Part shown: piece after piece, positions 34,202-43,318 of the stretch | Layout: each line of letters starts with the position of its first letter | How positions within the stretch are numbered: the stretch's first letter is position 1 | Assembly (NCBI GenBank): GCA_016712345.1 | Contig: JADJRH010000001.1 | Location: 4,030,001 to 4,094,000, forward strand | DNA: 64,000 nucleotides | Reading direction: 5' to 3' | DNA from: Polyangiaceae bacterium | Lineage (GTDB): Bacteria > Myxococcota_A > Polyangia > Polyangiales > Polyangiaceae | Notes under the pieces: generated by a model | Seen by the model: only the letters and a program-made list of their open reading frames with translations | Databases searched by the model: none | Told to the model about the DNA's origin: nothing | Position numbers and translations under genes: made by a program

Positions 34202-35244
34202 GGGTGTAATGGTTCGAGGTGTGAGAGGCCCATTGTTTCGGGCAGTCCAAATAAGAGATTTGCGTTTTGAACAGCTTGGCCGGCGGCGCCCTTAACGAGA
34301 TTGTCAATGGCACCAATGGCTATCACCACATCTGAATTGACAGCGAAGCCCACCCGCGCGCGGTTGGTGCCGGCCACGCTTTTCAGTGTGACCGCCGCCG
34401 GGGCAACCACGTCCACAAAAGCCGATGTTGAATAAGCGTTGGCAAAACACTCTTCTATCTGCTTTGGGGTGACACCCGGTTTTGGCCGCGCATAACAGGT
34501 GGACAACAATCCTCGTTTAATGGGGATGAGGTGAGGGGTAAATGTCAGGTCGCCGATTGCCGTGTTTGCTGCTCGCGACAGGTGCCTTTTGATCTCGGGG
34601 GTATGTTGGTGAGAAAGCACCTTGTAGGCACGCAGGTCTTCAGCGATTTCAACAAACGAATATTCTTCTTTGGCCTGTACTCCGGCGCCGCTGACTCCGC
34701 TCTTCGCGTCCACAATGAGGCCCGTTGTTTCAACAAGACCACTTTTAACGAGGGGGGCCAAAGCGAGGAGCGTGGCTGTTGGATAACAACCCGGATTGGA
34801 TATGAGGCGTGTGCCCGCGGGTGGTGGGCCAAACAATTCTGGCAAACCGTAATGGGCAGTGTTGAGGAGCGCCGCGGACGGATGGGTAAAGTTGTAATGA
34901 GTTGGGTAGTCGGCCTCATTTTCAAGCCGAAACGCCCCCGAAAGGTCAACCACTTTGGCCGATGTGTACTCAAGGATGTGCGGAACAAGCTCGGCCGATG
35001 CCTCCGCCGGGGTGGCGAGAAACACCAAGTCACAGTTGCGCGAAAGCTCCGTGGCTTCCCCATTTTTCGAAAAAACAAGGTTGGTTGAAACGCCGGCCCC
35101 AAGGCGTTGAGTAGCCGGTTTGCCGGCGAGTTTGTCGCTCGTGACAGCGGCCAACGAAAACGCCGGATGTGCCGCCACAAGCCGCGAGACGATGGCGCCC
35201 GAATATCCACTCGCCCCCACGACCAGCGTTCGGTGACCTTGCAT
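34198..35244 (-). CDS. argC: N-acetyl-gamma-glutamyl-phosphate reductase
   Basis: 348 aa. Reduces N-acetylglutamyl phosphate to the semialdehyde with NADPH. N-terminal Rossmann motif VVGASGYSGAIVSRLV, active-site SNPGCYPTA with the catalytic Cys, AKSGVSGAG, and the HQHTPEI motif. First gene of the arginine operon; the stop overlaps the next start. The promoter must lie in the 44 bp before the divergent methyltransferase start or further upstream. No clear ArgR box was recognised. Confidence 0.96.
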   Translation of the reverse strand: MQGHRTLVVGASGYSGAIVSRLVAAHPAFSLAAVTSDKLAGKPATQRLGAGVSTNLVFSKNGEATELSRNCDLVFLATPAEASAELVPHILEYTSAKVVDLSGAFRLENEADYPTHYNFTHPSAALLNTAHYGLPELFGPPPAGTRLISNPGCYPTATLLALAPLVKSGLVETTGLIVDAKSGVSGAGVQAKEEYSFVEIAEDLRAYKVLSHQHTPEIKRHLSRAANTAIGDLTFTPHLIPIKRGLLSTCYARPKPGVTPKQIEECFANAYSTSAFVDVVAPAAVTLKSVAGTNRARVGFAVNSDVVIAIGAIDNLVKGAAGQAVQNANLLFGLPETMGLSHLEPLHP

Positions 35245-35288
35245 GCGCGCGTCCTACGACACTTTGGGCCGCCGCGAAAGCGTGTACG

Positions 35289-36113
35289 ATGTGCCCCATG
35301 TTGCTGCCGCGAATTCAGGCGTTTGAAGTGAACGATTTGGAGAGTGCGCCCCCCTTCGTGCGAGAGATGATTGTCGAAACGCTCAGCCGAACGCTCCGGT
35401 GGGGGCGCATGTTGCACAACCTGGTGCCACCGTTTCGTCGGTTTTTAAAGGCTTCGGGAGCTTCCGAGGTGCTCGACCTGTGTGCGGGAGCCGCAGGGCC
35501 GGCAACGATTTTGGCCTCTGAAATGAGGCGTTCGGGACAAATGCCGCCCCGCTTTTTAATGACGGATCTCTATCCCAGAGTGGATGCTTGGAAAGAGGCG
35601 CAGCGGGAACACCCCGAGTCTATCGACTTTGTACATGAGCCGGTGGACGCCACCAACATTCCGCAACACTTGGCAGAGGGCAGGGCGCGCGTGATGATCA
35701 ATGCGCTCCATCACTTTCCACCTCACCTCGCAAAGGCGATTTTCGCCGATGCTGTGAAAAGCTCCACAGGCATTTTTGTTTCTGAAGCGTTTGAGCGCAA
35801 TCCCCTGCGTTTTGCGATTCCAATGGCACCCGCGGCGCTCCTTGCATTGGCAGCAAATCCAATTCTGGCCAAACGTGATCGATTGGCCAAAGCGGCGCTC
35901 ACGTGGTTTTCGCCCGTGGCGTTGGGAATTGGCACGTGGGATGGACTGATTAGCTCTTTGCGGATGTATACAGAGCAGGATCTTCGCGAGATGGTGGAGC
36001 CGCTCGGCGACTCGTTTACGTGGGAGTTTGGCTATTATCGGTTTGCGCCTTTTGGCAAAGGCACTTACTTTTTCGGGGTACCCCGCCGTACATCCCACTC
36101 AACTCATGGGTAG
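35289..36113 (+). CDS. class I SAM-dependent methyltransferase
   Basis: 274 aa from ATG 35289; a second ATG three codons later is also possible. Contains the SAM-binding motif I region EVLDLCAGAAGPATILA, a downstream acidic LMTDLYPR and the ARVMINALHHFPP motif typical of family members. A hydrophobic stretch (FAIPMAPAALLALAANP) lies in the C-terminal part, so association with the membrane is possible. Substrate unknown. The gene is divergent from argC and converges on the propeller gene. Confidence 0.78.
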   Translation: MCPMLLPRIQAFEVNDLESAPPFVREMIVETLSRTLRWGRMLHNLVPPFRRFLKASGASEVLDLCAGAAGPATILASEMRRSGQMPPRFLMTDLYPRVDAWKEAQREHPESIDFVHEPVDATNIPQHLAEGRARVMINALHHFPPHLAKAIFADAVKSSTGIFVSEAFERNPLRFAIPMAPAALLALAANPILAKRDRLAKAALTWFSPVALGIGTWDGLISSLRMYTEQDLREMVEPLGDSFTWEFGYYRFAPFGKGTYFFGVPRRTSHSTHG

Positions 36114-36138
36114 CGCACCCACGGATAAACAACTCAGC

Positions 36139-37695
36139 TTATTGATGGACGAGTTTGGTGACAAAGATGTTGTCGCCGGCCGCGGCGTCGAGTTCACCGT
36201 CGCCAAAGTCAACCTGACCGCTGTTCCAACCCGCAAACACGATATCTCCGGTGGCTGAATAAGCCACCTGCCCCATTACCTGATTGCCTTCGCCGCCGTA
36301 GGCCGCCTGAAACAGGGGTGCTCCGTTGGCCGTGAGTTTGGCAATAAATAGGTCATCGTTATAAGCAATGGCGCTGTTGTGATTGAGCGCTTCATCTTTG
36401 CCAAACGTAATGGAACCGCGAAACTCACCGCCAAAAAGCAGTCCTCCATCCATTGTAAATGCAATGGCGCTTCCGTGATCTTCGGCCTGGCTCCCATAAC
36501 GTCGCGCCCATGAAAGTTTGCCCTCGGCCGTGTAAATCGCCAAAACCGCGTCGGGCCAATTGCCGTCGGAAGTGAGCACTGTGCCGTCACCGAAGTTGGC
36601 TTTGCCCCGAATATCCCCCACAAGTGCCACTTTGCCGCTCGAATCAACTGCCAAGTCGGCAGCATAATGGTCAGAATCGGCGGATCCAACAGCGGTTCCC
36701 CATACGGGTTCACCCATGGAGTCGAACCGGCCAATGAATAGGTCGTGCATTCCCAATGCACCCAGGTTTTGACCCAATTGCACCGTGCCCGAAAAAGAGC
36801 CCGCTGCGTACACAGAGCCGTCGACGGAGCCGGAAACCACACAAGCGGGCTTATCACCCTGCAAATCGGGAGGGTCACCGCCGAGGGATCGGGCCCACTG
36901 TACGGTGCCGTCATTGGCTATCAAACTCACATAAAAGTCGTCACCATCGGCGGTATCCCCGCCTGATACAGTGCCCACAGTCAGCGCACCTTGAAAAATG
37001 CCAACCGCCGCGATTGAATAACTCTCGGGGCTGTTTCCTACAATGGCTATGGAGTGCACCGACTGCTCGTTTTCACCGGTCACCTGCACAATCCAATCAA
37101 CCTTCTGGTTTGCACCAATGGCCGCAATAAAGCCTTCGCGTCCCATTGGAGCAATGGCCAAGTCGGTTGCGTCAACAATAAGGTTTTGAAAAAACGAGCC
37201 CGCAACAATCACCTTGCCGTCGGGCGCTTGAAGCACACTTTGGATCTTTTGATCGCCCGGCCCCGCAAACGCGAGAGCCCACTGGGCGTCACCTTCGGGG
37301 CTTAACAAGGCCACAAAACCATCCCGGTTCACCGTGTTTGGAATGGTGGGCAACGGGTCAAGCGTGAGTGTGCTCTCAAATTCACCCGCAACGAGAATGT
37401 TGTTTTCGGCGGTCACCTGCGCCGCAAATGCCCGTTGGTTGTAATCGCCGTCAACGCCGTAAGACTTGGCCCAAGACAGCGTGTATCCCGCTTCTCCCAA
37501 GCCGCCTGAATTGGAATTTGTCGACGATGTGCCGCCGGCCCCACCTTCGCCGCCGGGCACAGCATCGGGAGCGAGGCAACTTGCCTGTACGCAGATACTG
37601 AATACGCCGCCAAAAAGGGCCGGCAACGTTGGAGACCCTTTCAAAATCTGGCGAGCGCCCCGCCGAAGAGCACTGTTGTTTGGGGCAAAACGCAT
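36139..37695 (-). CDS. secreted beta-propeller (SBBP-like) protein
   Basis: 518 aa from the ATG at 37695, with GAGGG upstream. Signal-like N-terminus (VFSICVQASCLAPD, possible lipobox) followed by a Gly/Ser linker. Six or more repeats follow the pattern SWAKSYG...D......GDxxVAGxFxGTVxxGx..DxFVxxLxxDGxxxW, as in SBBP/seven-bladed quinoprotein-like propellers. Examples are VYAAGSFSGTVQLG, VALVGDIRGKANFG and LLFGGEFRGSITFG. Found as surface or secreted proteins in myxobacteria. Third gene of the kinase-PEGA-propeller operon, 16 bp after the PEGA gene. Confidence 0.85.
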   Translation of the reverse strand: MRFAPNNSALRRGARQILKGSPTLPALFGGVFSICVQASCLAPDAVPGGEGGAGGTSSTNSNSGGLGEAGYTLSWAKSYGVDGDYNQRAFAAQVTAENNILVAGEFESTLTLDPLPTIPNTVNRDGFVALLSPEGDAQWALAFAGPGDQKIQSVLQAPDGKVIVAGSFFQNLIVDATDLAIAPMGREGFIAAIGANQKVDWIVQVTGENEQSVHSIAIVGNSPESYSIAAVGIFQGALTVGTVSGGDTADGDDFYVSLIANDGTVQWARSLGGDPPDLQGDKPACVVSGSVDGSVYAAGSFSGTVQLGQNLGALGMHDLFIGRFDSMGEPVWGTAVGSADSDHYAADLAVDSSGKVALVGDIRGKANFGDGTVLTSDGNWPDAVLAIYTAEGKLSWARRYGSQAEDHGSAIAFTMDGGLLFGGEFRGSITFGKDEALNHNSAIAYNDDLFIAKLTANGAPLFQAAYGGEGNQVMGQVAYSATGDIVFAGWNSGQVDFGDGELDAAAGDNIFVTKLVHQ

Positions 37696-37711
37696 AGTCA
37701 CGAGCCCTCGC

Positions 37712-38707
37712 TCAAAATTGAAATGCGGCCGATACGAATGCGCCTTCGCGCGTGATGGTAAACCCCGCAATCCTGCGCGGCGGGTCACTCGAACTCCGCA
37801 CAATGCCATAAATGGTGGCGGCGAGTGCGGCGACCCCGGCGGCCCCAAACCCCACAAACAAGCCAAAATCAATGTTCTTGCGCGTGTTGTCGTCGGCCGG
37901 ATTGTATTGACTCATAGGCGGGCAGCCGCTCGTGACATTGCCCCGGCAAATGGCATCTTGGCGGCCTTCAACAAACGCCTGGTCAATGCGAAATGCCGCC
38001 GAAGCGCCCAAAAAAGCGAGGCTCGCGCCCCCCGTAACAAACGCCCAAGTGGGTAGTTTGCCGGTGCCTTCATTTGGGTCGGCCGCGCCTTCGGCGATTA
38101 ACTCAATGGCTATTTCGCGCACCGAACTCTCTTTGGCTTCAAACCGCATTCGAAAAGGCTTCATCCCAGGGGCGTCGGCGATGATCTCGTGTTCCCCAAC
38201 GTCGATCGGAACTTCAGTGCCAATGACCGCCGCGGGCAGCACTTCACCGTCTTGTTTGAGCGAAATGCCCGCCACTTCGTTCTTCATTGTGAGTTTGATC
38301 TTGGGAAGTCGCGGCGTGAGGCGCGTGATTTCGGCGGCGACCACTTCATCAATGGCCCGCCTTCGTTCGTCGCCCACGGTTTCGCGATTGAGCACTTGAA
38401 CGCGCTTGTAGGCCGACCAAGCGGTCGCGAGCTTTTGCTTGTGCTCGTGACAACGCGCAATGTTGAGAAGCGTGCTCGCCGCCGGGTAAAGAAGCATGCT
38501 CGCTTCAAACTTTGTGCACCCCGCATCCCAGTTGCCTTTGTCGACGAGATCGCGCCCATCTTGAAAAAGAGCTTGGGCGATTGGATCTGGGATGACGCCC
38601 GGATTTTCTGCCCGCGCCGAGCTGGGTGTACACACCGCAACACCAATCGTCAGGGCCGCGCCCAGGGCAATTGGTTTCGTTTGAAACGCGCGAAGTGTAC
38701 CTTTCAT
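37712..38707 (-). CDS. PEGA-domain TPR-type membrane protein
   Basis: 331 aa from the ATG at 38707 (MKGTLRAF); the ORF to 39127 is antisense to the kinase linker. A signal peptide ending ARAENPGV is followed by TPR-like helices (ALFQDGRDLVDKGNWDAGCTKFEASMLL). A PEGA-like domain comes next (LKQDGEVLPAAVIGTEVPIDVGEHEIIADAPG), then two helices (about 238-256 and 292-315) with a short Cys-containing loop. It lies between the kinase and the propeller protein in one operon. Such kinase-linked PEGA proteins may receive or anchor envelope signals (inference). Confidence 0.85.
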   Translation of the reverse strand: MKGTLRAFQTKPIALGAALTIGVAVCTPSSARAENPGVIPDPIAQALFQDGRDLVDKGNWDAGCTKFEASMLLYPAASTLLNIARCHEHKQKLATAWSAYKRVQVLNRETVGDERRRAIDEVVAAEITRLTPRLPKIKLTMKNEVAGISLKQDGEVLPAAVIGTEVPIDVGEHEIIADAPGMKPFRMRFEAKESSVREIAIELIAEGAADPNEGTGKLPTWAFVTGGASLAFLGASAAFRIDQAFVEGRQDAICRGNVTSGCPPMSQYNPADDNTRKNIDFGLFVGFGAAGVAALAATIYGIVRSSSDPPRRIAGFTITREGAFVSAAFQF

Positions 38708-38720
38708 GAACGCCGGGCTT

Positions 38721-40286
38721 TCATAGGTCGCGCGTGGGATCGCCATAAGTGATGGGAGGCTTTGAAGTGCCCTTACCACTGGGGGGCGGGGCCTTTTTGA
38801 CGGGCCGCTTAACAGTTGGGGCGCTTGCTCCGGCGGCCTGTGCGCCTGCGCTTCCCGAAACGGAAGGCCCCGCCGATGAGGAGGAAACCGCCGCGGCGGA
38901 AGGTGCAACATCGGCTGTGTACACACTGTTTGCGGGCACCGTGTTCTGTTGCGAAGCGGTTGTGGGAGCGCTCGCCGCCGTCGGCGCTGCTGCTGAACCA
39001 TTTGCCGAAGGAGCCGACGGTGCGCTTTCCGAAGGGGGTACCAAACCCGTTTGTGCAGCGGGCTTGGGCCTTCCGAAGAAGATCGCACCGCTGACTCCAA
39101 CCAGAAAAAAGAGAAGCCCGAGTGCAACGACGAGACGGCCGCGCGACTTGCCCGCCTCGGGTTTTGAAGGCGCCGCGTGCAGCCCGGGGTGCGTTGAAAC
39201 AGGCGACAACGTTAGAAGCGCCGGCTCTCTGGCTTGAGGCGGCGCGGGTGAAGCTTCTTTTGGCAAACGCGGTGGCCCCGGAACCAGAGGAAACGCCTCT
39301 TCGTTCACGGGCGGCTCGTCGGTGGGTGCGTGCGCGGCGGCTTGTTCAAAAAACCACGACGGCAACACAGGTCGCGGAAGTTCAAGCGCCGTGGCGAGGG
39401 CCAATATCGATTCGGACGCTGTGCGAAAACGATCCTCGGGTTCGCGCGCGGTGGCTTTCGCAAACCACGCGTCAAACCCTTCAATCAAAGTGACTTTGCG
39501 CGTTCGAAGAGCACGCACACTCGCCTTTTCGGTTGCTCCTTCCATGATGCGAAGGAGCAATGGGTACACCGTTTCGTGAGCGAGCGCGTCTTCGAGCCAA
39601 TACGGTTCACCCACGAGCATTGTGTACGCAAGGTGGCCAACCGCGTAGAGATCCGCGGCCGGTCCCACCGATCCGGCGCCTGTCACCTGCTCCGGCGACA
39701 TGTACACCGGCGTTCCCATGTTGCGCGTTGTGGTGGCGCTCGGCGCACTCTTCTCAATCACTTTCGCGATACCAAAGTCGAGAATTTTGAGGCGAGGTGC
39801 GCCGTCGTCGCGCCGTGAGACAAACAGATTTTCAGGCTTTAGATCGCGATGAATGATGCCGCTCCCGTGCATGCGATCGAGCGCGCTCGCCGCCTGCATG
39901 AGAAGCGTTACAACTTCCGCGTGCGGGAGCGGACCTCGCGCGACCATTTTCCCAAGGTCTTCGCCGCGAAGAAGCTCCATCACGAGAAACGGCAAACCCG
40001 AAGTCGCATCGACTCCCGCGTCGAACGTTTCAACAACGTGTTCACTCACCACGTCGGCGGTGATTGTGGCTTCGCGACGAAAACGCTCGGTAACCTCGGG
40101 ATTATCGGCAAACCGAGCCAACATGACCTTGAGGGCGCGACGCCGTTTCGTTCGGCGATCGATGACCTCGTAAACGGTGCCCATTGCCCCGGAATCGATG
40201 CGGCGCACGACCTCGTATTGGTCGCGAAACACCGCTCCCTCAGTTAGGGAGAAGGCGTCGGGGGCGGGCACAGAGATATTGTCCAC
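38721..40286 (-). CDS. Hanks-type Ser/Thr protein kinase, membrane-anchored
   Basis: 521 aa from a GTG at 40286. Kinase domain (~20-300): IDSGAMGTVYEV glycine loop, ALKVM lysine, HRDLKPENLFV catalytic loop, DFGIAK (DFG) and SPEQV. It is followed by a Pro-rich linker, one transmembrane helix (LVVALGLLFFLVGVSGAIFFG, ~390-410) and a ~110-residue Ala/Ser/Pro-rich extracytoplasmic tail. The operon continues with a PEGA protein and a propeller protein. Eukaryote-like kinases of this type signal from the envelope in Myxococcota. Confidence 0.9.
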   Translation of the reverse strand: MDNISVPAPDAFSLTEGAVFRDQYEVVRRIDSGAMGTVYEVIDRRTKRRRALKVMLARFADNPEVTERFRREATITADVVSEHVVETFDAGVDATSGLPFLVMELLRGEDLGKMVARGPLPHAEVVTLLMQAASALDRMHGSGIIHRDLKPENLFVSRRDDGAPRLKILDFGIAKVIEKSAPSATTTRNMGTPVYMSPEQVTGAGSVGPAADLYAVGHLAYTMLVGEPYWLEDALAHETVYPLLLRIMEGATEKASVRALRTRKVTLIEGFDAWFAKATAREPEDRFRTASESILALATALELPRPVLPSWFFEQAAAHAPTDEPPVNEEAFPLVPGPPRLPKEASPAPPQAREPALLTLSPVSTHPGLHAAPSKPEAGKSRGRLVVALGLLFFLVGVSGAIFFGRPKPAAQTGLVPPSESAPSAPSANGSAAAPTAASAPTTASQQNTVPANSVYTADVAPSAAAVSSSSAGPSVSGSAGAQAAGASAPTVKRPVKKAPPPSGKGTSKPPITYGDPTRDL

Positions 40287-40340
40287 GCCATTTCGATGCG
40301 TTTCAAGCGGCGAACCGGCGAAGCATTGTCAGTGCTGCAT

Positions 40341-40352
40341 CCGACATGTCGG
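40341..40352. promoter_or_regulatory. 12-bp palindrome upstream of the kinase operon
   Basis: CCGACATGTCGG is a perfect palindrome 54 bp before the GTG start of the kinase gene, in the 125-bp spacer after the ligase gene. Its position makes it a candidate operator or dimeric regulator site. Confidence 0.25.
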
Positions 40353-40411
40353 CTCGGCTAAAAACGTTTCAAATGTGAAATGCGATCCACCCGCGCACAG
40401 TTTATCAACGC

Positions 40412-42196
40412 TCAACGTTGAGGCTTTTCGTCCTCATCAAAGTTGAAGCTGAGCTGCTTTTCATTGGCTTTTTTGCGAACAGCGATCGGTTGTCGAACGG
40501 GTGTTTTGGGCTTGTCCTGCGGAGGCGGCGGTTCTTCCCGATGACCCGTTTCAAGCTGCGCGGCGTAGATCGCCTGGACATTTTCGAGTGTGTCGGCCTG
40601 CTCGGCGGTCTTGTCATCGCGAATGCGTGCGATACGCGGAAAACGAAGTGCAAAACCGCTCTTGTGGCGCTTGGATCGCTGTACACCGTCGAAAGCGATT
40701 TCGAGCACGATCTCAGGCTTTACCAAGTGCGCGCGACCAAATCGCTCAGTGGTGATTGAGCGAAGACGCCCGGTGAGAAACTCGATCTCTTCGTCGGTGA
40801 GCCCGCTGTAGGCCTTGCCGATGTTGACGAGTTCGTCCCCTTTCCAAACAGCAAATGTGTAGTCGCTCCAAACGCCCGCGCGCTTGCCGTGGCCTTCCTC
40901 GGCGGCGGTGATAACGCAGTCGATCGTTGTGAGCGCTCGTTTGAGTTTGATCCACGACGTTGTGCGACGACCGGCTTCGTAAAACGCATCCACGCGCTTG
41001 AGTACAAGGCCTTCGTGGCCGCGCTCGCGAGCGGCTCGAAACGCTTCGTCGAGAGATGCCGCACTCATCGGCCGCGCGGCGTTCAACACGATCACTTTTG
41101 AAGGGCCGAGCCCTGCCAAAAAATGTTCGAGGCGCGTTCGCCTTGTTTCCCAAGGCAAATCCAACGCTTCTCCGTTGTCGTCGGCGAGCAGATCATACGC
41201 CGCGAACGTAACGGGGATGGCCGCCATTTGAGCGCGCGTCGGCGCCTTTCGATGAATGCGTTCTGCGAGCACCATAAACGGGCGCGGCCTTCCGTCGGAT
41301 GTCGTCGCGACGATTTCTCCGTCGAGCGCAACCGAGCCCGGAGCATTTTTCAAAGCGTCCACGATCTCGGGAAACTGCGTTGTAACGGCCGCCATGCCGC
41401 GCGCGAAGATCGTCACCTCGGAGCCGCGCTTGTGTACCTGTGCGCGGATCCCGTCGAGCTTGTCTTCAACGACAGTAAGTTCGGTGTTGAGGGGCGTTTT
41501 TACATTTTCGTGAGGCGTCGCGAGCATGAAGGCCGCCGGTCTCCCAATCACCATCGCCGCCGATGCCAAGTGGTCATCGCGGGCCAAGAGGGCGACTGTG
41601 CCGGTATCCCCTGTGCGCGCAAAAGCCCACCGGACAGACTCGCCGTCGCGTTCAAAAGCGCGCGCAATCGCCGCCAAAATAAGGGTTTGTTGCGCTCCAA
41701 TCCGAAGCCCGGCACCGAGAGCGCGAAGCAGGTACTTTGCCTCAACAGGTGTACACATTGAAAGCATGCGATACAAGAGCGCCCCTTTTTCAGCTCGCCG
41801 CGAAGTGGACGCGAGCTGCTCAAACAAGTCCGCGAGTTGAACCAGCGTGGGGCCTTGTCGATCCGCGGCGCCCGGCATGCGATCCATCAGAAGCGCCACC
41901 GCTTCGCCCAGATCTCCCGCGGTGCGGGAACAGGCCGAAACGATCGCGGGTGAAAACCCCGTGAGCGCAGCCGCAACTTCGAGAATGAGCGCCCAGCCGA
42001 CTCCGACCGATCGCGGATCGCCGGCGGGCAGCAGATCCGCCGCGCAAAAGCGGGCCGCACTTTCGAGCGATTGAGTGTCCGCGGAGATCTCCAAAAAGAA
42101 CTCGCCCAAGAGGGCCTCTTTGATTTTGGGCGACCGCGTCGCGCGCATGGTTTCAAATGTTTCGGCGAGTGCCGCGAACGAAAGCCCGGCGCTCAT
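40412..42196 (-). CDS. ATP-dependent DNA ligase
   Basis: 594 aa. Adenylation motif I EDKLDGIRAQVH (Lys246), motif III (AAYDLL), motif IV GHEGLVLKRVDAFYE and motif V TTSWIKLKRA. An N-terminal helical domain (1-~210) is of the kind seen in bacterial and archaeal-type ATP ligases. An OB-fold region lies after ~420, with GVWSDYTFAVWK. The C-terminal tail (about 560-594) is Pro/Lys-rich and ends in KQLSFNFDEDEKPQR, a possible clamp-binding peptide. The gene overlaps the exonuclease gene (ATGA) and is translationally coupled to it. Expected in nick sealing during repair, beside the essential NAD ligase. Confidence 0.93.
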   Translation of the reverse strand: MSAGLSFAALAETFETMRATRSPKIKEALLGEFFLEISADTQSLESAARFCAADLLPAGDPRSVGVGWALILEVAAALTGFSPAIVSACSRTAGDLGEAVALLMDRMPGAADRQGPTLVQLADLFEQLASTSRRAEKGALLYRMLSMCTPVEAKYLLRALGAGLRIGAQQTLILAAIARAFERDGESVRWAFARTGDTGTVALLARDDHLASAAMVIGRPAAFMLATPHENVKTPLNTELTVVEDKLDGIRAQVHKRGSEVTIFARGMAAVTTQFPEIVDALKNAPGSVALDGEIVATTSDGRPRPFMVLAERIHRKAPTRAQMAAIPVTFAAYDLLADDNGEALDLPWETRRTRLEHFLAGLGPSKVIVLNAARPMSAASLDEAFRAARERGHEGLVLKRVDAFYEAGRRTTSWIKLKRALTTIDCVITAAEEGHGKRAGVWSDYTFAVWKGDELVNIGKAYSGLTDEEIEFLTGRLRSITTERFGRAHLVKPEIVLEIAFDGVQRSKRHKSGFALRFPRIARIRDDKTAEQADTLENVQAIYAAQLETGHREEPPPPQDKPKTPVRQPIAVRKKANEKQLSFNFDEDEKPQR

Positions 42197-43227
42197 GCGT
42201 TCGGCTCCATTCGCTCCGATTCGCGCAGATCGCGCGGCACCGCTTCGAGCGGACGAGCATCCATGCCCTGCTCCCTCAGGAGCGCGGCAAACGGCGCCGC
42301 CTGCCCGAACGCTGTGTACACACGGCGCGCCCCCGAAGATCGGACGGTGAACATCAGGTCGTCGAAATCGGCGTGATCGGAAAGAACAAACAGCTCATCG
42401 GCGTCGAAACGCTCACGGGCGGCGTCGATGCGCGCCCATCCCGAAACGAAGCCGATGCGCGCGTCTTTTCGTTTCTTGATGAACGGCTGATGACGCGCCC
42501 AAGGCGGGACGACAAGAACGGCCGGGCCGTCTTCGAGCGCCGCCACCGGCAACACGTTCGGCATGTGTACACCCAATGAACGGTACGCATCACACACTTT
42601 GCGAACCGAACCGTGGGCGGCGATTGGAACGTTGGCCGACGCGAGCGCAAAAATAAGCTCTTGTGCTTTGCCAAGCGCGTGACACAGGAGCACTGGAATC
42701 AGCCCTTCGGCGAGGCGCGCCGTGCACCAGCCCACAACTGTTGTTTGCACGGAGTCGCGCGGTGGAAAATGAAAGATCGGAAGCCCAAACGTGGCCTCGA
42801 TCACAAGCACGTCGCACTCGTGTGGGCTCCCTGCGGCGTGGGTCAGCCCCGGCCCCGATTGATAGTCACCGGTGTACACAAAGCGACCGGCCGGCGTTTC
42901 GGCAATGAGTTGCGCGGCGCCGAGGACGTGGCCTGCGGGAACCATTCGAAGCACCGTTGGGCCGATGGGAGCGTTCCACGCGATGTCTTCGAGAAACGCG
43001 GCGGGGTTGGAAATGATGCCGCCGAAACGCGCCGCAACAAGCGCCGCAGTCTCGGTTGTGGCGAGCGTTGTCGCCGAAGTTTGCGACGCCACATGGTCGC
43101 CGTGGGCGTGCGAGATGAAGGCGCGTTTAACGGGTTTTACAGGGTCGAGGTGGAGGTCGAGCGCCGGCACGTAGAGCCCCTCGGGGCTCGCCACCACGGC
43201 GAGTGCCTCTGCGGTGCCTCTGTGCAT
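42193..43227 (-). CDS. MBL-fold exonuclease associated with DNA ligase
   Basis: 344 aa. Metallo-beta-lactamase fold with the zinc motif HAHGDH (His40 on), GHVLGAAQ and YTGDY, then LVIEATFG, a later His in LCHALGKAQE, and FVLSDHADFDD. This matches the ligase-associated DNA exonuclease family, which is co-encoded with ATP-dependent ligases (sometimes also with a helicase, not seen here). Together with the ligase it suggests a repair pathway. A 20-bp palindrome lies upstream. Starts at ATG 43227. Confidence 0.9.
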   Translation of the reverse strand: MHRGTAEALAVVASPEGLYVPALDLHLDPVKPVKRAFISHAHGDHVASQTSATTLATTETAALVAARFGGIISNPAAFLEDIAWNAPIGPTVLRMVPAGHVLGAAQLIAETPAGRFVYTGDYQSGPGLTHAAGSPHECDVLVIEATFGLPIFHFPPRDSVQTTVVGWCTARLAEGLIPVLLCHALGKAQELIFALASANVPIAAHGSVRKVCDAYRSLGVHMPNVLPVAALEDGPAVLVVPPWARHQPFIKKRKDARIGFVSGWARIDAARERFDADELFVLSDHADFDDLMFTVRSSGARRVYTAFGQAAPFAALLREQGMDARPLEAVPRDLRESERMEPNA

Positions 43228-43281
43228 GCGCGCCTTTGGATCGTGGACCTATCGATGTAGGCGTCAAGCGCAACAATATGA

Positions 43282-43301
43282 GTACACAATCGATTGTGTA
43301 C
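43282..43301. promoter_or_regulatory. 20-bp perfect palindrome before the exonuclease-ligase operon
   Basis: GTACACAATCGATTGTGTAC reads identically on both strands, in the 91-bp gap before the operon. It lies 55 bp upstream of the exonuclease start. Short AATAT elements flank it on both sides (43275-43279 and 43305-43309). Its arms contain the GTACAC/GTGTAC half of the abundant octamer. A dimeric repressor binding here would control the repair operon (inference). Confidence 0.6.
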
Positions 43302-43318
43302 CCAATATTCGCCCGCGA

